The position numbers were made by a program, and so were the translations under genes. From the NCBI RefSeq assembly GCF_958298935.1, contig NC_084921.1, positions 31,064,001 through 31,128,000 on the forward strand: a DNA stretch of 64,000 nucleotides, given 5' to 3'. Origin of the DNA: Phragmites australis (lineage: Eukaryota > Streptophyta > Magnoliopsida > Poales > Poaceae). Positions 36,001-46,989 of the stretch are shown in pieces (the stretch's first letter is position 1; each line of letters opens with the position of its first letter). Below the pieces are notes generated by a model. That model saw nothing but the letters and a program-made list of their open reading frames with translations. It did not search any database and was not told the DNA's origin.

Positions 36001-36092
36001 CTTCCTTGGTTTAACAGATAAGCTTCCATGCGCACATTCTAGTACGAAAAATCGCGGCCATTAAACAACGAAATCTTTTCACTTCTCTCCAT
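33032..36092 (-). pseudogene. F gag-protease-integrase remnant
   Basis: Reading starts at the ATG at 36092 (MERSEKISLFNG). A stop replaces a residue 17 codons in (FSY-stop-N). The UBN2-type gag domain follows (36035-35500, shifted frame at about 35740). Next are a CCHC knuckle (CFECGDTTHFKADC near 35245) and a Lys-rich and acidic tail to 34899. A coiled-coil-like segment (34850-34257) leads to the protease WLIDSGCSRHMT (near 33790). The GAG-pre-integrase block LWMWHRRLGHMS lies near 33400. After this come only scraps of the integrase-RT linker (SYDVTFDES near 33030). Frame breaks occur between every block. Confidence 0.8.
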
Positions 36093-36139
36093 GTCACCTA
36101 TGGACCATAAAGCCGGTTAAGGTCAATAAGTGATCAAAC

Positions 36140-36153
36140 TGGCTCTGATACCA
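36140..36153 (-). other. Primer binding site of F
   Basis: The minus strand reads TGGTATCAGAGCCA, complementary to initiator-Met tRNA, two bases from the LTR start at 36156. Confidence 0.9.
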
Positions 36154-36155
36154 AT

Positions 36156-37632
36156 TGTAGGAACGATATTGGTGACTAGAGGGGGAGGGGGGGGGGGGTG
36201 AATAGGCGCCTCAACAAATTTCTTGCGAAATCGATGTCCTTCTCCTATTTAGATCACCCAACGCACATTAAAACTCAAGCGGAAGCAAAAATATAGAGAA
36301 GTTTTAACAAGAGAAAATCGAGGCAACACGACTCCGTGGATGGTATATGAACCATAGGTTCCATTTAAGATCAATACATGTGTCTTAGCACTCAAAAGAT
36401 CACAACTTGCAAAAGAAAAGAAAAGATGAACACCGAGCAACGAAACTATCCAAGTTGATTATCTAGAGGTAAGAGAATTCAAGACCCCATCACAAAAACG
36501 TGTGTATGCGAATTTTATACCTCTAGCAACAAGAAGAATGACCTCACAATGTGCTGAAGTTTTAGCCAAAAAAAAAAACCAAAACGAAAATCAAAACCAG
36601 AAAACGAAAAACTTGCAAACTTGCAAGGGATCCAATAGAGAGAAATTAGAAAGAGGGGAATTCAAGCATATGCACAAATATAAACTTTATTACTCAAAAA
36701 GGTCAGCCCTATTTTAGGCAGATTACAAAGATTTATCTCTTAAAACTCTCACCTATTACATAGACTAACCACTCATCCTTCTCTCATCTAAAACCCTAGC
36801 TCTAAGCTTTCAAATGGGTGGGACAAGGGGCTCAAATAGCTGGTTCAAACTCTCTCATAACCCTACCCCCTCTATTTATAGGCCTAGGAAATATGACCCC
36901 TAAGTTTTCTAGCTTTTTCCCCAAATATCCCTCTCTTGTAGTACACTCCTACCTATCACCGAGGATATTTTGATCAAATTTTTTCTCCATTCATCGGACG
37001 GTCGCGTTGCCTTTACAACTTAGCTTCACCTCGATGCAAGCTTCGTGATGGTGCCATGTACTCCTCCAGTCCTCTCACTGTTTTGAGGCCAAACCGCAAA
37101 CCACCTGCATGCTTCTCAAAGTGTGACTCACCGCCTTGCTTACACCTTAAGCAAGCACTTCGATGTTGATGCGTGTAGTCCGTCATGCGATCCTGACCAC
37201 CGGTAAGTTTCTCCTGCTCCCGATCCATTGAGCCGCCTTATCACTTGTACCGGCATCCCCTTTGCTTGATTTTATCAACATGCCGTCTTCATCCATCTTC
37301 CATGCTTTGCTTGACCTCCACGTATTCAGCTAGAATCACCCTTGACTCCACCCGGCCTCCTTGATCTTCCAGCACCAATCACTCTGCTTGGCCTCGATCA
37401 TCCTGCCATCAACCTCCAAGTTGCATCCATCACCTGCACATCATGAGACAAGCAAACACATTTCTTCAACTCCAATTCCAGTTAGTCCATAATCAATATG
37501 CTCAAATGAAATCCCAAATCAATTTAAATCACATCAAAGCTCATGAAAAACCGAAGATCATCATGCTAAATAAATACCAATATCAATCACTCGTTACAAG
37601 TAAATCAAGACGCATTTTAATTTGGTTTCTCA
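36156..37632 (-). repeat. 5' LTR of F
   Basis: The LTR begins TGTAGGAACG on plus. A minus-strand TATA box (CCTATAAATAGAG, near 36880) marks its promoter. The outer end at 37632 is placed by the GATAG duplication and the CA dinucleotide; the inner end is firm. A poly-G run sits at 36181-36198. Confidence 0.65.
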
Positions 37633-37702
37633 GATAGTCATTTATTACGCATAATCTAATGATCCACGTAACAAGAGAGAAGGACAAATCATAGCAAGAA
37701 AG

Positions 37703-39230
37703 TGTTGATCTGATCCTTCCTATTGCATAATGCCTCAATAATCCTTGTCGAATGCGACTTCTCAAAGCGCCTATAAATATAGGACACCTTTGTACTTGTA
37801 ATTATGTACTATCAATAATAAGATTTCTCTCCCTTGGTATTTACTATTGTATAAAATTGCGATAATAAGAGCAAGGACACGATCCCACATATACAAATAT
37901 AACATCATAATTGAACATATGCATTAAACATTATCTTACTTAATGTACCAGCAAATCAAATGTAAAGATACCATTTATCATGTGAAATTATTGAATTGAA
38001 TAGCAGGAAATTGAAACAAAAATTGCTCTTAGATAATACAAAATAGTTGGCCCTAGAACTACAAATGTTCTGCTACCTAACTGATCTATGAGCACATAAA
38101 AAACTGGACATGAAACTAAGATCACAACTAGATGAGAATCTAACAAAAGTTCTCCGGGTTTAATAAGTCTTCCTAGACAGGGCTGCTACATAGATTTTCA
38201 ATTAAAGAAGAACACCAATTTCTACAGAAACTGAAACCAACAGAGTAGCAAACCAACTGAACAAGTGTGAATCAATCAGGATTAACCTGAATCAAACATT
38301 ACAGCAGCGCCAAATCCAGGGATCAATACTTATAGGCAGTGTACTGACTCCAACAGAGTTCCAAAACTCATTAGATAAGGATTGATCAGAGAGTCCCAAA
38401 ACAAAACCTCAGTAACTGCCTATATCAATCAAGAATCAAAGAACTATATAGGTTCACACTCAGTTAACAGGACCAATTTCAGTGCATTTCATCATCATCG
38501 AGCATCTCGTGCTTTTTAGAACATAGAAAGAAAGGAAACCGAAATACTCAAAGTGAGATTCACTTAAAAGAAAAATCAATAGAGGCAAGGCATGACAAAG
38601 AAGCCACTGTACCAGAAATTCTATTCGCTGCCATTGCCGCCTGCGAGGAAGACGAAGATACAAAGCATCACCGCACTGCATCGGCTCGTGCGGGCGAGCC
38701 TCGACGTTCACTGCTCCGATCAAATCCAACACAAGGCTGCTCCACCCGCTCCCTCCATTCACAGAACCGCCATCCCAAAGCTCGAGCTTCTCTCAGCTCA
38801 TGCTCGAAGATGGGGATCAAAACAACATAGAAGAGATCAGAGAGGAGATGTCACAAGCTCAAGATGGAGAGGATTCAAATCCACGCACCAGGAAGAAGGA
38901 GGAGGAGGCCTACAAATGGGAGCCGCTACTCCCTCCAGCATCCACGACTCCGAAGGAATTGGTTGAGCCGCCGCCGACTCCTAGCCCTCTTCCAGCTCTC
39001 TCCCTTCCCTGCTCTTCTCATATTTCATCTACTAACCCTAACCGGACCCAAGTCCCACTCATGTACCCCATCGCATGGGCTCGGGCCGCTTGGAAGTGAA
39101 TGGGCCAGCCGGTCTAGTTAGTAAAAGGGCCCATGAAACATTAAAATTCATGAAATTCTCAACATTTACCTCAGCATTGGAGGGTTTTTAATGTAAAAAT
39201 CTTGTGTCTCTCGAGTCTGATTCCCTAACA
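37703..39230 (+). repeat. 5' LTR of A (about 205 bp plus an insertion)
   Basis: It starts TGTTGATC and ends TTCCCTAACA. It includes a TATA box (CTATAAATATAGG near 37771) and a leader (ACTATCAATAATAAGATTT) that is shared with 44913-45121 read on minus. Confidence 0.75.
37845..39164. mobile_element. Insertion in the LTR of A, probable solo LTR
   Basis: A 1320 bp segment is flanked by TTTAC on both sides (37840-37844, 39165-39169) and splits an otherwise colinear LTR. Its right end is CTCAACA and its left end TATTGTA, consistent with a TG...CA LTR whose first G has mutated. The right 600 bp is GC-rich and gives spurious open frames. No coding domain is seen. Confidence 0.55.
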
Positions 39231-39245
39231 AGTAGTATCAGAGCC
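39231..39245 (+). other. Primer binding site of A
   Basis: AGTAGTATCAGAGCC directly follows the LTR end. It is the usual TGGTATCAGAGCC initiator-Met site with one G to A change. Confidence 0.8.
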
Positions 39246-39814
39246 TCTCCCATCACTGACACATTCCGTCGCCACTTGGATTTGCGATTCGTATCTACTG
39301 AACCATCGCCCATGACATCTATCACCTAGAGTCCATCTCCACCATCTCCTGCGCCACCACCGGCGACACCCCGACGCACATTGTCTTGTCCGCAATGCCA
39401 CCATCAGGCTTCTTCCATGTCGCCATCGTGCACCGCAGCCCAATCTGTTTGGCCCCGAGCCCTAACACGATGTCACCATCGGGATCCATCGTGACGCTGT
39501 TGTCTCGATCTATCTCCACCTACAGACTAGCACAGACACAACCATAGATCGAGCCACAGCCAGTCCAGCGCGCCAGATCAATTTTGTACGCAGCCATACA
39601 AGATCCCTCTGACATCATTGTTGACATAAGCACATGCCTAAACAATTATGATGTCATCGTTGGGCTGAATTGCTACACATACATAGATCATGTACCAGGA
39701 AGTTCGCGCGCATAATTTTTTAGTTGAAAATTGCTACGCACACCCACATCGTACTAGGAAGCCTTGTTTCCTTCCGAACCTACCTTATGTTTTATCTATA
39801 ATTTTTTATCCACC

Positions 39815-40552
39815 ATGCCATTCGCTAAATTTGACATTGAGAAGTTCGATGGCAAGATCAATTTTTCTATATAGCAGGTTCAGATGAAAGTTGTTCTCAC
39901 ATAAGTAGGCATACGAAAAGCATTGCTTGCAAAACTGACGGTAATGCCTAATGATAAATGAGAGGAATTGGATGAAAAAACACTCTCCGTAATACAACTT
40001 AGTTTGTCTTTAGATGTTCTGCGTGAAGTTATTAATGAGATGACTGCCACCTTATTATGGACGAAATTGGAGATATTGTACATGAAGAAAAGTCTCGCCA
40101 ATAAATTGTGCCTCAAAGAACATCTTTACATGATTCACATGGCAGAAGATACATCTATTCAATCTCATCTTAATGAGTTTAATTCGCTCATTAATCTTGA
40201 CAACTTAGATGTGAAAATTGATGATGAAGATAAGGCTATTCTTCTGTTTGTCTCTTTGCCTGCTACTTTTAAACACTTTAAGGAAATTATGTTTTATGAC
40301 AATCATGATACCCTTAATTTTGATAATGTTAAATTGAATTTGTTGTTCAATGAGAAATTTGATGTTGATTCTCGTTCTTAAGTTATAGTTGATGGTTTAA
40401 TTGTAAGTGGTAGATCACCATGTTTCTTCAAACTATTGGAATTGGTTATGTTCAAATTAAAACCCATGATGACACTCTTAGTGTCCTTATAAATGTTCAT
40501 CATGTTCCTAGCATAAAAAGTAATCTTATTTCTTTGAGTACCGTAGAATCTT
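39815..40552 (+). pseudogene. A gag and protease-region remnant
   Basis: The frame starts MPFAKFDIEKFDGKINF at 39815. It carries three stops before 39970 and then runs open to 40381 with a UBN2-type gag (LWTKLEILYMKKSLANKL, VSLPATFKHF). A stop at 40381 and a frameshift follow. The segment 40440-40550 encodes a protease-region block ending SNLISLSTVES, where the MULE is inserted. Confidence 0.8.
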
Positions 40553-40553
40553 A

Positions 40554-40660
40554 GGGAAATTCCTTATTCGCCATCGAAAAAAAGTTCTTGTTCCCTCACT
40601 GCCATTGAAATTTTTACTCTTCCTTATTTGCCATCAGTCCTAACTTTTCTGCCTTAATCG
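40554..40660. repeat. Left terminal inverted repeat of the second MULE
   Basis: It matches the reverse complement of 43010-43115, including TTCCTTATTTGCCATC and CTAACTTTTCTG. Confidence 0.85.
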
Positions 40661-41690
40661 CCATTGCCATCGATTCTGTCAACTTCCATTTGCGCTTTTG
40701 TCCCAGGACCTATGAGTTTTTTGTTTAATGTCCACCCTACCCCTGGCCTTTTGCATTGACTGGTGGAACGCCTTCTTCCAAAACCAAAGCAAACCGCACG
40801 CCCAAATCCCCTCCTGACCTCCCCCAACCACAGCCACCCTGTACTCCAAACCCTAGTTGGGCGACGAGGCTGGTGCGGCAAGAATGGCGGACGACGCTAG
40901 GGATCTGGCATGCAATGCTAGGGCTCAGTGGCTATGGTGCGGCACTGAGGTGCGCAGAGGATCGGCGGCTCCGGGGCGTGGCGCTGGGGCTCAGTGACTG
41001 GGGTGCATGGAGGCTTGGTGGCTCGAGCGGCGCTAGGGCCGTGCACTGAGGCCCTGGTGTGGTGGTGCTAGGGTTCAGTCGAGGCGGGTGGGGATTACAC
41101 ATAGTTGAGGTCAGACACAACAACAACGACGAGGATGATGGGATCAATGCCAAACCCTCACCGTGCTTGGCTCCCTGAAGGGTAATTGCGCCTGCCTCTC
41201 CCTCACCCACGCATAGTAGGCTTTGGATACTTGTGCTTCATTAGTTCTGACTGTAGACATGTAATAGTTGGGAAAAAACATACAATGTTCTTGGTTCTGT
41301 ATTATAGAGGTATCAGACCTCTACTGGATGGAAAATACTAAAATTCTCCCAGGATGAATTGCATACTATTTGCAGGATCAATCCTAATTCTATGTACTTA
41401 CTATAAATCAAACTTGTTAGCAACCAAAAGGCTAGGCCAAAGTTCAATTGTTTTAGCTTCACACAAGTTTTAGATTATGACACAACAAATTTATAGACTT
41501 CATTAAATCGGTCATAGATAAGTACCCGCCAGACTATAAGGAAGTTTTCATTGTTCAATACTATGATGCTTTGCTTAGTACTATAATGAACTTTGAAAGC
41601 TCAACTGATCCCTGCTTTGTCAGACAAGTCTTAGTGGCCTAAATCTTGCCATGGATTCTTCATGCATCCACCTCTTTTGAAAACAACAGC

Positions 41691-42517
41691 TGGAAGGAGA
41701 AGGAACCAGAGGTTCAGAGGCTGTATTGAGAGCAAGGGTACAAGAAAGGGCAGCACCAATGCCCTATTTGTAAAGACTATGGGCATCACTGGCATAACTG
41801 CAGGGAAGATGACCCAAAGAACATTGTAGCTATAATGGCTGTAAGGTAATACATTGTTTGCTTCTTTACATTTTTTTTATTTTTACATGTTCATTTTTTT
41901 ACATGTTACAATTAAACATTTATTCATGCAGAGTACGACCAAAGAAAAGGAAGAGGGCCACTAAAGCATCCACTGAGACAAGCATGGTCCCTTTTGAGGA
42001 TGAAGCACCAACATTCTCTATGACTTTTCCACCAAGGTTAGCGCCTCCATATGTCCTTATGTTTATATCACACCTACTTGGATTCTAAATCTCTTGCATT
42101 TTAACCATAGCCAAAACATTGAACCTTCTACTAAGAAAAAAATAGAAAGTTGATGCATCAGATTCTGGAAGATCAATCAGGTAAATGATTAACACATGTT
42201 GCGTATAAGATGTGATTTTTAGTGTGCTGAAATGTTTCATTTGTCGTATAATTATCAAATGCAGGTCAGGCAATGGTTCAAATCAACTTGAGGCTCTTTC
42301 CTTTGAGTACTCGGTGCCAGTTTCAGGTGATGAAACACAAGCTATTGTTGCTGCTTCTGCTCCCAAGGCAAGAAAGAAGAAAAAGGCTAAAGGGAAGACA
42401 AAGAAGGTGAATCCTGTAGTGCCACGTGATAGCCCTGCAATGGGCACAAGAAGCAAAAAACAAGAAACAACTAGCCCTGCAATAGCCACTAGAAGCAAAA
42501 GAAGGCTCAGTTTATGA
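41691..42517 (+). pseudogene. 3' part of a MULE transposase-like gene with CCHC knuckle
   Basis: The likely exons are about 41691-41845, 41932-42036, a short one near 42147-42180, and 42266-42517. The first shows WKEKEPEVQRLY, a TGA at 41727-41729, then KKGQHQCPICKDYGHHWHNC, a CCHC zinc knuckle. The following exons encode a basic RPKKRKRATKAS segment, an acidic FEDEAP stretch and a Lys-rich end (KARKKKKAKGK) with repeated SPAxxTRSK units. This resembles the C-terminal end of plant MULE transposases. The catalytic core is missing. The phase of the short third exon is uncertain. Confidence 0.5.
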
Positions 42518-43009
42518 ACCTAATTCAATGTGTGACGTCAGCTCCTTTTGCTTGGTCTCCATGAACCAATTGAAAAGAACATGCTGTAATATGTGCTGTG
42601 AGCTCCATTTTTCTTGTTCTCCATAGAACCTGATGTCATGTGTATGTAATATGGTAGCTCCTTTTGCTTGTTGTCCATGAACAATTGATGTACGTGATGT
42701 AATATATAGGTGACATGCTCATGTTTATTTAGCTTTGTGTCTGTGAACATTATCAATGACATATATGGCCATATGTATTTACCTTTTATTCATGGTCCTT
42801 GTTGATGCAATATATGCATAATTATCGATGGATTTCTCATGTATATGTACTGTTTATGTGCCTAATTGTATCACCTTACTATGCATCTGCATTGTTGTGT
42901 CTAGAAGTGGCATGAAAGGGAACTAGGCAAAATTTCGGGACTAAGGACAAATATGTCTTTTCTCATACCATTTAACATTGTTTAGTCTAGAATTGACGAC
43001 AGTGATGAT

Positions 43010-43115
43010 TAAGACAGAAAAGTTAGAACCGATGGCAAATAAGGAAGAGCAATTTTTTTAATGGCAGTAAGGGAACAATAACTTTTTTTCAATGGCGAAT
43101 AAGGAAATTTTCCCC
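43010..43115. repeat. Right terminal inverted repeat of the second MULE
   Basis: This is the inverted partner of 40554-40660. It ends GGAAATTTTCCCC. Confidence 0.85.
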
Positions 43116-43159
43116 ATAGATACATTGGTCGCATGAAAATAGTACCATGAGATTACATT

Positions 43160-43704
43160 CGTTTGGAGAAGTAAATTAAAAATATAATATATTTCTATAC
43201 TATTATGTAGCGTAAGTATATAGAAATCAATAATCAAAGTTACTTATGGGGAATCCTGTTCTGTCCAAATAGTCACCTATTCTCTCTCTGTTTTTTTCTG
43301 AAAGAAAATAGTCACCTGTTCTAGAACAAAGGGAGGGAATATCTGTTTCAAAGTTGAGCCGCGGTATCCGTCTCAGCAGCGACTCTATCAATATATAACA
43401 GAGAGGGCGACTTCCGCCATTGTTGGGCCGTAACCATAACTTAATCTACCGTAACCATAATCTAATCTGTGTTACAGGTGCGCCGGTGGTGCGGCGGCAC
43501 GCCACCACCGCGCCTACTGGCCGCGACGCCCTTGCTCTGCTCTGTCCGATTACAGCCCGGCCGCCCCAAAGAGTGCAAAGGAGACGGGGCAGGCTAGCTT
43601 GGCGGCTGCACTCGCTCTTTCCGGAGCGGAGCCGGAGAGGGTACCCCCCGAGCAGACCGGCTGACGCGGAGGCCTTGTCGTCGACAGCATCGATCGTTTT
43701 TTTA
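43160..43704. other. Unassigned stretch with a GC-rich island
   Basis: It is AT-rich to 43340, then a GC-rich segment (43475-43690) with open frames on both strands that I do not recognise. This could be a captured gene piece or an old promoter. Confidence 0.35.
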
Positions 43705-43975
43705 AAGTAATATATTAATTTAATAGAAAATTGCAAAAACAATATACATATTTCAAAAATTACAAAATAGTACTCTATTGGTAAATGCATGTAGACAAGC
43801 ACCTGTCGGGAATAAAACACCTGTTGGCAAATCATTTGCCCATAGATGCATGTTAGCAGGCCAGACTTGTATTAATTTGCCTATATGATTCTATTTTTAT
43901 AATTTTTCAAAAATATATATTGTTTTAATTTTTTATTAAATTAATATTATTTTTAAAATATTTATGGCCTTCCCA
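43705..43975. mobile_element. Palindromic MITE-like element
   Basis: About 65 bp (TAATATATTAATTTAATAGAAAATTG...TTTCAAAAATTA) is repeated inverted at 43900-43965, with a core of 130 bp. It is non-coding and able to fold back. Its core phrasing resembles the element at 25868-26509. Confidence 0.5.
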
Positions 43976-44912
43976 GGAAATTTTACCTTGCAATGGCCCC
44001 TAGGGAGTCCCCGGGAAACTCGCTACGGAACCATGAATAGTCTCAAATGAATCCTGGATCAGGTCAACATAGTAAAGCAAGCAATGGATCCAAGCAAGTT
44101 CGAATTGGTCAGGTTGAATCAAAAGTAAATCTGAACTAAACTGGAGTCCAACTTGTGCAGGACAGGTTTGCTTGGATCAGACAACTTTTCCATGAACAGG
44201 TTCCCGTACAATGTCATGTGCACCACTACTTATTGGCTGGCAATTGGTGTGGTAAACTAGAAGCTCAACGACAACTTTCACTAGCACATAAACCAATCAA
44301 ACTGAACTCTTGAAGCTGTCTCTTCGGTTCAATGCGTCTGCTCGGTGCATAAACAAGTCGACGATTGCGCTTTATTTGGCTGCATGATTTTTTTTTCTTT
44401 GAGAGAGAGGGAGTACTTCCTTGCCAGATAGAAAGCTATAAGTCGGTACTGAAATTTTTACTGTTGACTTTTGTGTATCCTTCCTTAGGGTTGACAAATA
44501 TCACATTTTGCATATATGCAAAAAAAAAAAACACATAGATTCTTATGTGCGTGATGCATTACCTTATGGCAACTAATTCCGCCATTGATTAGGCTATGTA
44601 ACATGCTAATTGAGTCCACTAAAATGCATGTCTATGGCAACTATCTTTATTAGATATCGGTGATGCAATCCATATTCATCCTTCTTCAATTTAATTACCA
44701 CAATAATTAAATCAACTGTACAAAGAATGATGGACAGGCACCATGGAGAAGGTGTGAGTTCGACCGTGTATTTCACCCCGTTACTATGTAAGGTACTAAT
44801 TGACTTCTATGTACAACAATGGGTGCTTAGCCTTATGTTGCTACCGATGATTCAATTAGTGGATTAGTTATTCGCCATCGGAGAGAATGAGCACTAGGTT
44901 TCCAACTCGAAG
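43976..44912. other. Unassigned stretch
   Basis: I see no gene and no diagnostic repeat end. The sequence is mixed, with A and T runs. Confidence 0.4.
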
Positions 44913-45121
44913 TGTTAGGGAATCGGACCAGAGAGACATGAAGTTATTACGTGGAAAAAGCAGCCAATGTGGAGGAGGTAAAAATTATGGGAGATAAATC
45001 TTATTATTGATAGTACATAATTACAAGGATAAGTGTGATCTATATTTATAGGTGCTTTAAGAAGTCATATTCGACTAGGATTCTTGAGGCATTATTCAAT
45101 AAACCTCTCCGTGACTCAAAA
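44913..45121 (-). repeat. 3' LTR of B (209 bp)
   Basis: Read on minus, it shares the TATA box CACCTATAAATATAG, the leader ACTATCAATAATAAGATTT and the TTCCCTAACA end with the LTR of A. Confidence 0.75.
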
Positions 45122-45189
45122 TCCAAATAAAGATGTATATGAAGAAATTATCTTCGAAACCCTGAAGGACTATCAAGCACCATAAATAC

Positions 45190-46149
45190 CAATTAAAATT
45201 CAGGCAATGTTTGAAATTAGTATTATAGAATGACTTGGTAAGCATATTTACGGTATTATCATCAGTATATATCTTTCCTATAATAATTTGCTATTGGGAA
45301 ACAATAAAAAAAATGGTGATTGACATCAATATGCTTGATCTTGGCATAAAACATATCATTCTTGGTCAAGCAAATATTACTCTAACCATCACAATAAACG
45401 GTATTAATATTCTATCGAATATCATGTTCAGAAACCAGACCTCGCAACCAAATAGCTTTCTTGAAACCTTCAATAGCTGAAATATATTATGTTTCATTAG
45501 TAGGAAGAGCTGCAACAGAATGAAGAGAAGCTATCCAACTGACAGTTGAGCCACATAGAGAGAAAATATATCTAGAAATAGACCTTCATCTATCAAGATC
45601 ACTAGCAGAATCAGAACCAACAAACCCAATAACATTATTTGTCTTCATCTTATTCTTATCAAACATCAAGACAAAATTAGAAGTATCTTTGAAATAATGA
45701 AGAATCCACTTATCAACGTTCTAATATTCTTTGTTAGGAATATGCATAAATATGCTAACCACACTAATATGCATAAATGTGCAAATTATAGCATACATTA
45801 GATTTCCAACTGCATTGGCGTAAGGAACAAGTGACATGTAGTCTTTCTCTTCTTCATTAGTAGGACATTAACTTTAAGATAACTTAAAGTGTGAAGCAAA
45901 ATGTGTAAAAATAGGCTTGCAATTATTGAGATTAAATCCATCAAGTATCTTCTCAATATAACTCTTTTGAGATATAAACAATTTACAACCTTACGATCAT
46001 GCTGAATTCCCATCCTAAGAATTTCTTTGATGGACCAAGATCTTTCATCTCAAATTCATGACTAAGTTAAGACTTCAATACATTAATCAAGCACTTGTCA
46101 TGAGAAGCAATGAACATATCATCAATATATACCAGCAAATAAATGAAAG
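45190..46149 (-). pseudogene. B reverse transcriptase/RNase H remnant
   Basis: The minus strand encodes YLLVYIDDMFIASH (YIDD at 46118-46129), then a copia RT connection region. RNase H blocks follow (FVGSDSASDLDR near 45620, AIWLRGLVSEH near 45430, MFYAKIKHI near 45350). Stops and frameshifts occur throughout. Confidence 0.75.
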
Positions 46150-46969
46150 TGTTGGAGAACAGGTAGGCTACGCTAGCCTAAAATAATTTTTTTCTACAGC
46201 ATTCATTAAAAAAACCATGCTAGAAGGAGATCATAGATCGGTACCACTAGACGTGCTACACAGTGGAAGAAGAGTTGCAGTAGACTGATCTAACATCGTG
46301 CACATCAATGTGGAGGAGGTAACTCTTTGACCAGTTTGGAGCAGATGCGTCGTGTTCCTCGGCCACCTTTGAATGGGTGCTAGCGCTCCTCAACCAGGTC
46401 TGAGTGATTGTGTCACGCTCCTCAACCGGCACCTTGTGGTCGTGTCATGTTACTCGACTAGCACCGAGCAGGTATGTTGACCAGCCGAGCAGATATGTTG
46501 ACCAGTCGAGCAAAAGTATCGTGATCTTCACACTAAGGAGATCAGCACAGCAATAGCAACAACACCTCTATGGTATCCACACGTATAGGGATAGAACATC
46601 GTACACAGGTTTGCTAGCACCGCACGCATAGCAGGAGGTCGTCGAAGGGCTGGATGAAGGAGGCACTGAGATCAGGAGCCACCGCGAAGTGCACTTGCAA
46701 AAGACGAGGCACAACGGATGTTGTGCGGCTCGGTTTTCGTGAGGCAGCTGCTCCCAGTCTCTTAATTCTAACCCTACCATCGGTGGTTAGTTTTTCACAC
46801 ACCTCTGGAACATAGCGCACCTTCTCCATTTATATAGAACTCACTAATAGACATTTAATCACATTAAATCCCATCATGACTCTAAACTCTAATAGGTGTT
46901 TAATTATATTGAAGTCCACTTGCAGATACAATCTGCATATACAATCACCTCTAGGGCATATCACCAACA
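46150..46969 (-). repeat. 3' LTR of C (820 bp)
   Basis: It starts TGTTGGAGAAC and ends CATATCACCAACA on plus. The minus strand shows the typical copia junction of a GTGGGAGAT purine tract followed by TGTTGG. It contains a TATATAAATGG-type promoter box near 46835 on minus. Confidence 0.8.
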
Positions 46970-46980
46970 ATCTCCCACTT
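46970..46980 (-). other. Polypurine tract of C
   Basis: The minus strand reads AAGTGGGAGAT immediately before the LTR. Confidence 0.75.
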
Positions 46981-46989
46981 GCACTAGAG

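Larger units (their letters stand above)
32531..37632 (-). mobile_element. SIRE/Maximus-like Ty1/copia element with internal deletion (element F)
   Basis: On the minus strand the element has a 5' LTR (36156-37632), a primer binding site (36140-36153), gag and protease, and a short piece of the integrase region. The sequence then jumps into the 3' LTR (32531-32972). Reverse transcriptase, RNase H, the polypurine tract and the 5' part of the 3' LTR are deleted. GATAG occurs on both outer sides (32526-32530 and 37633-37637) and fits a target duplication, which sets the ends. The lineage is inferred from the gag zinc knuckle protein and the GAACGATATTGGTGAC-type LTR end. Confidence 0.75.
40554..43115 (+). 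mobile_element. Second MULE, nested in copia A
   Basis: Inverted repeats of about 105 bp (40554-40660 and 43010-43115) read inward as AAATTCCTTATTCGCCAT. The interior has a GC-rich leader (40760-41200) and the 3' exons of a plus-strand gene. The central transposase domain is absent, so this is a deletion derivative. No clear target duplication was found, although the host frame resumes on both sides. Confidence 0.7.
37703..43160 (+). mobile_element. Short-LTR Ty1/copia element (element A), interrupted twice
   Basis: The 5' LTR (37703-39230) contains a 1320 bp insertion; without it the LTR is about 205 bp. A primer binding site, gag and a piece of the protease region follow. A MULE (40554-43115) splits the protease region, with host sequence resuming as AGATACATTGG at about 43116. 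The rest of the element is missing. The LTR matches the LTR at 44913-45121, which is in the opposite orientation. Confidence 0.75.
44913..46149 (-). mobile_element. Short-LTR Ty1/copia element (element B), left part
   Basis: The 3' LTR (44913-45121) and the end of pol lie on the minus strand. The element is cut at 46149 by insertion of copia C. The remainder lies outside the window. It belongs to the same family as element A but points the other way. Confidence 0.75.

Noticed and set aside
38460..39121. Possible gene on 38592-39121 (open frames on both strands)
   Set aside because: It is inside the 1320 bp insertion with TTTAC flanks, and the products look like low-complexity translation of GC-rich sequence.
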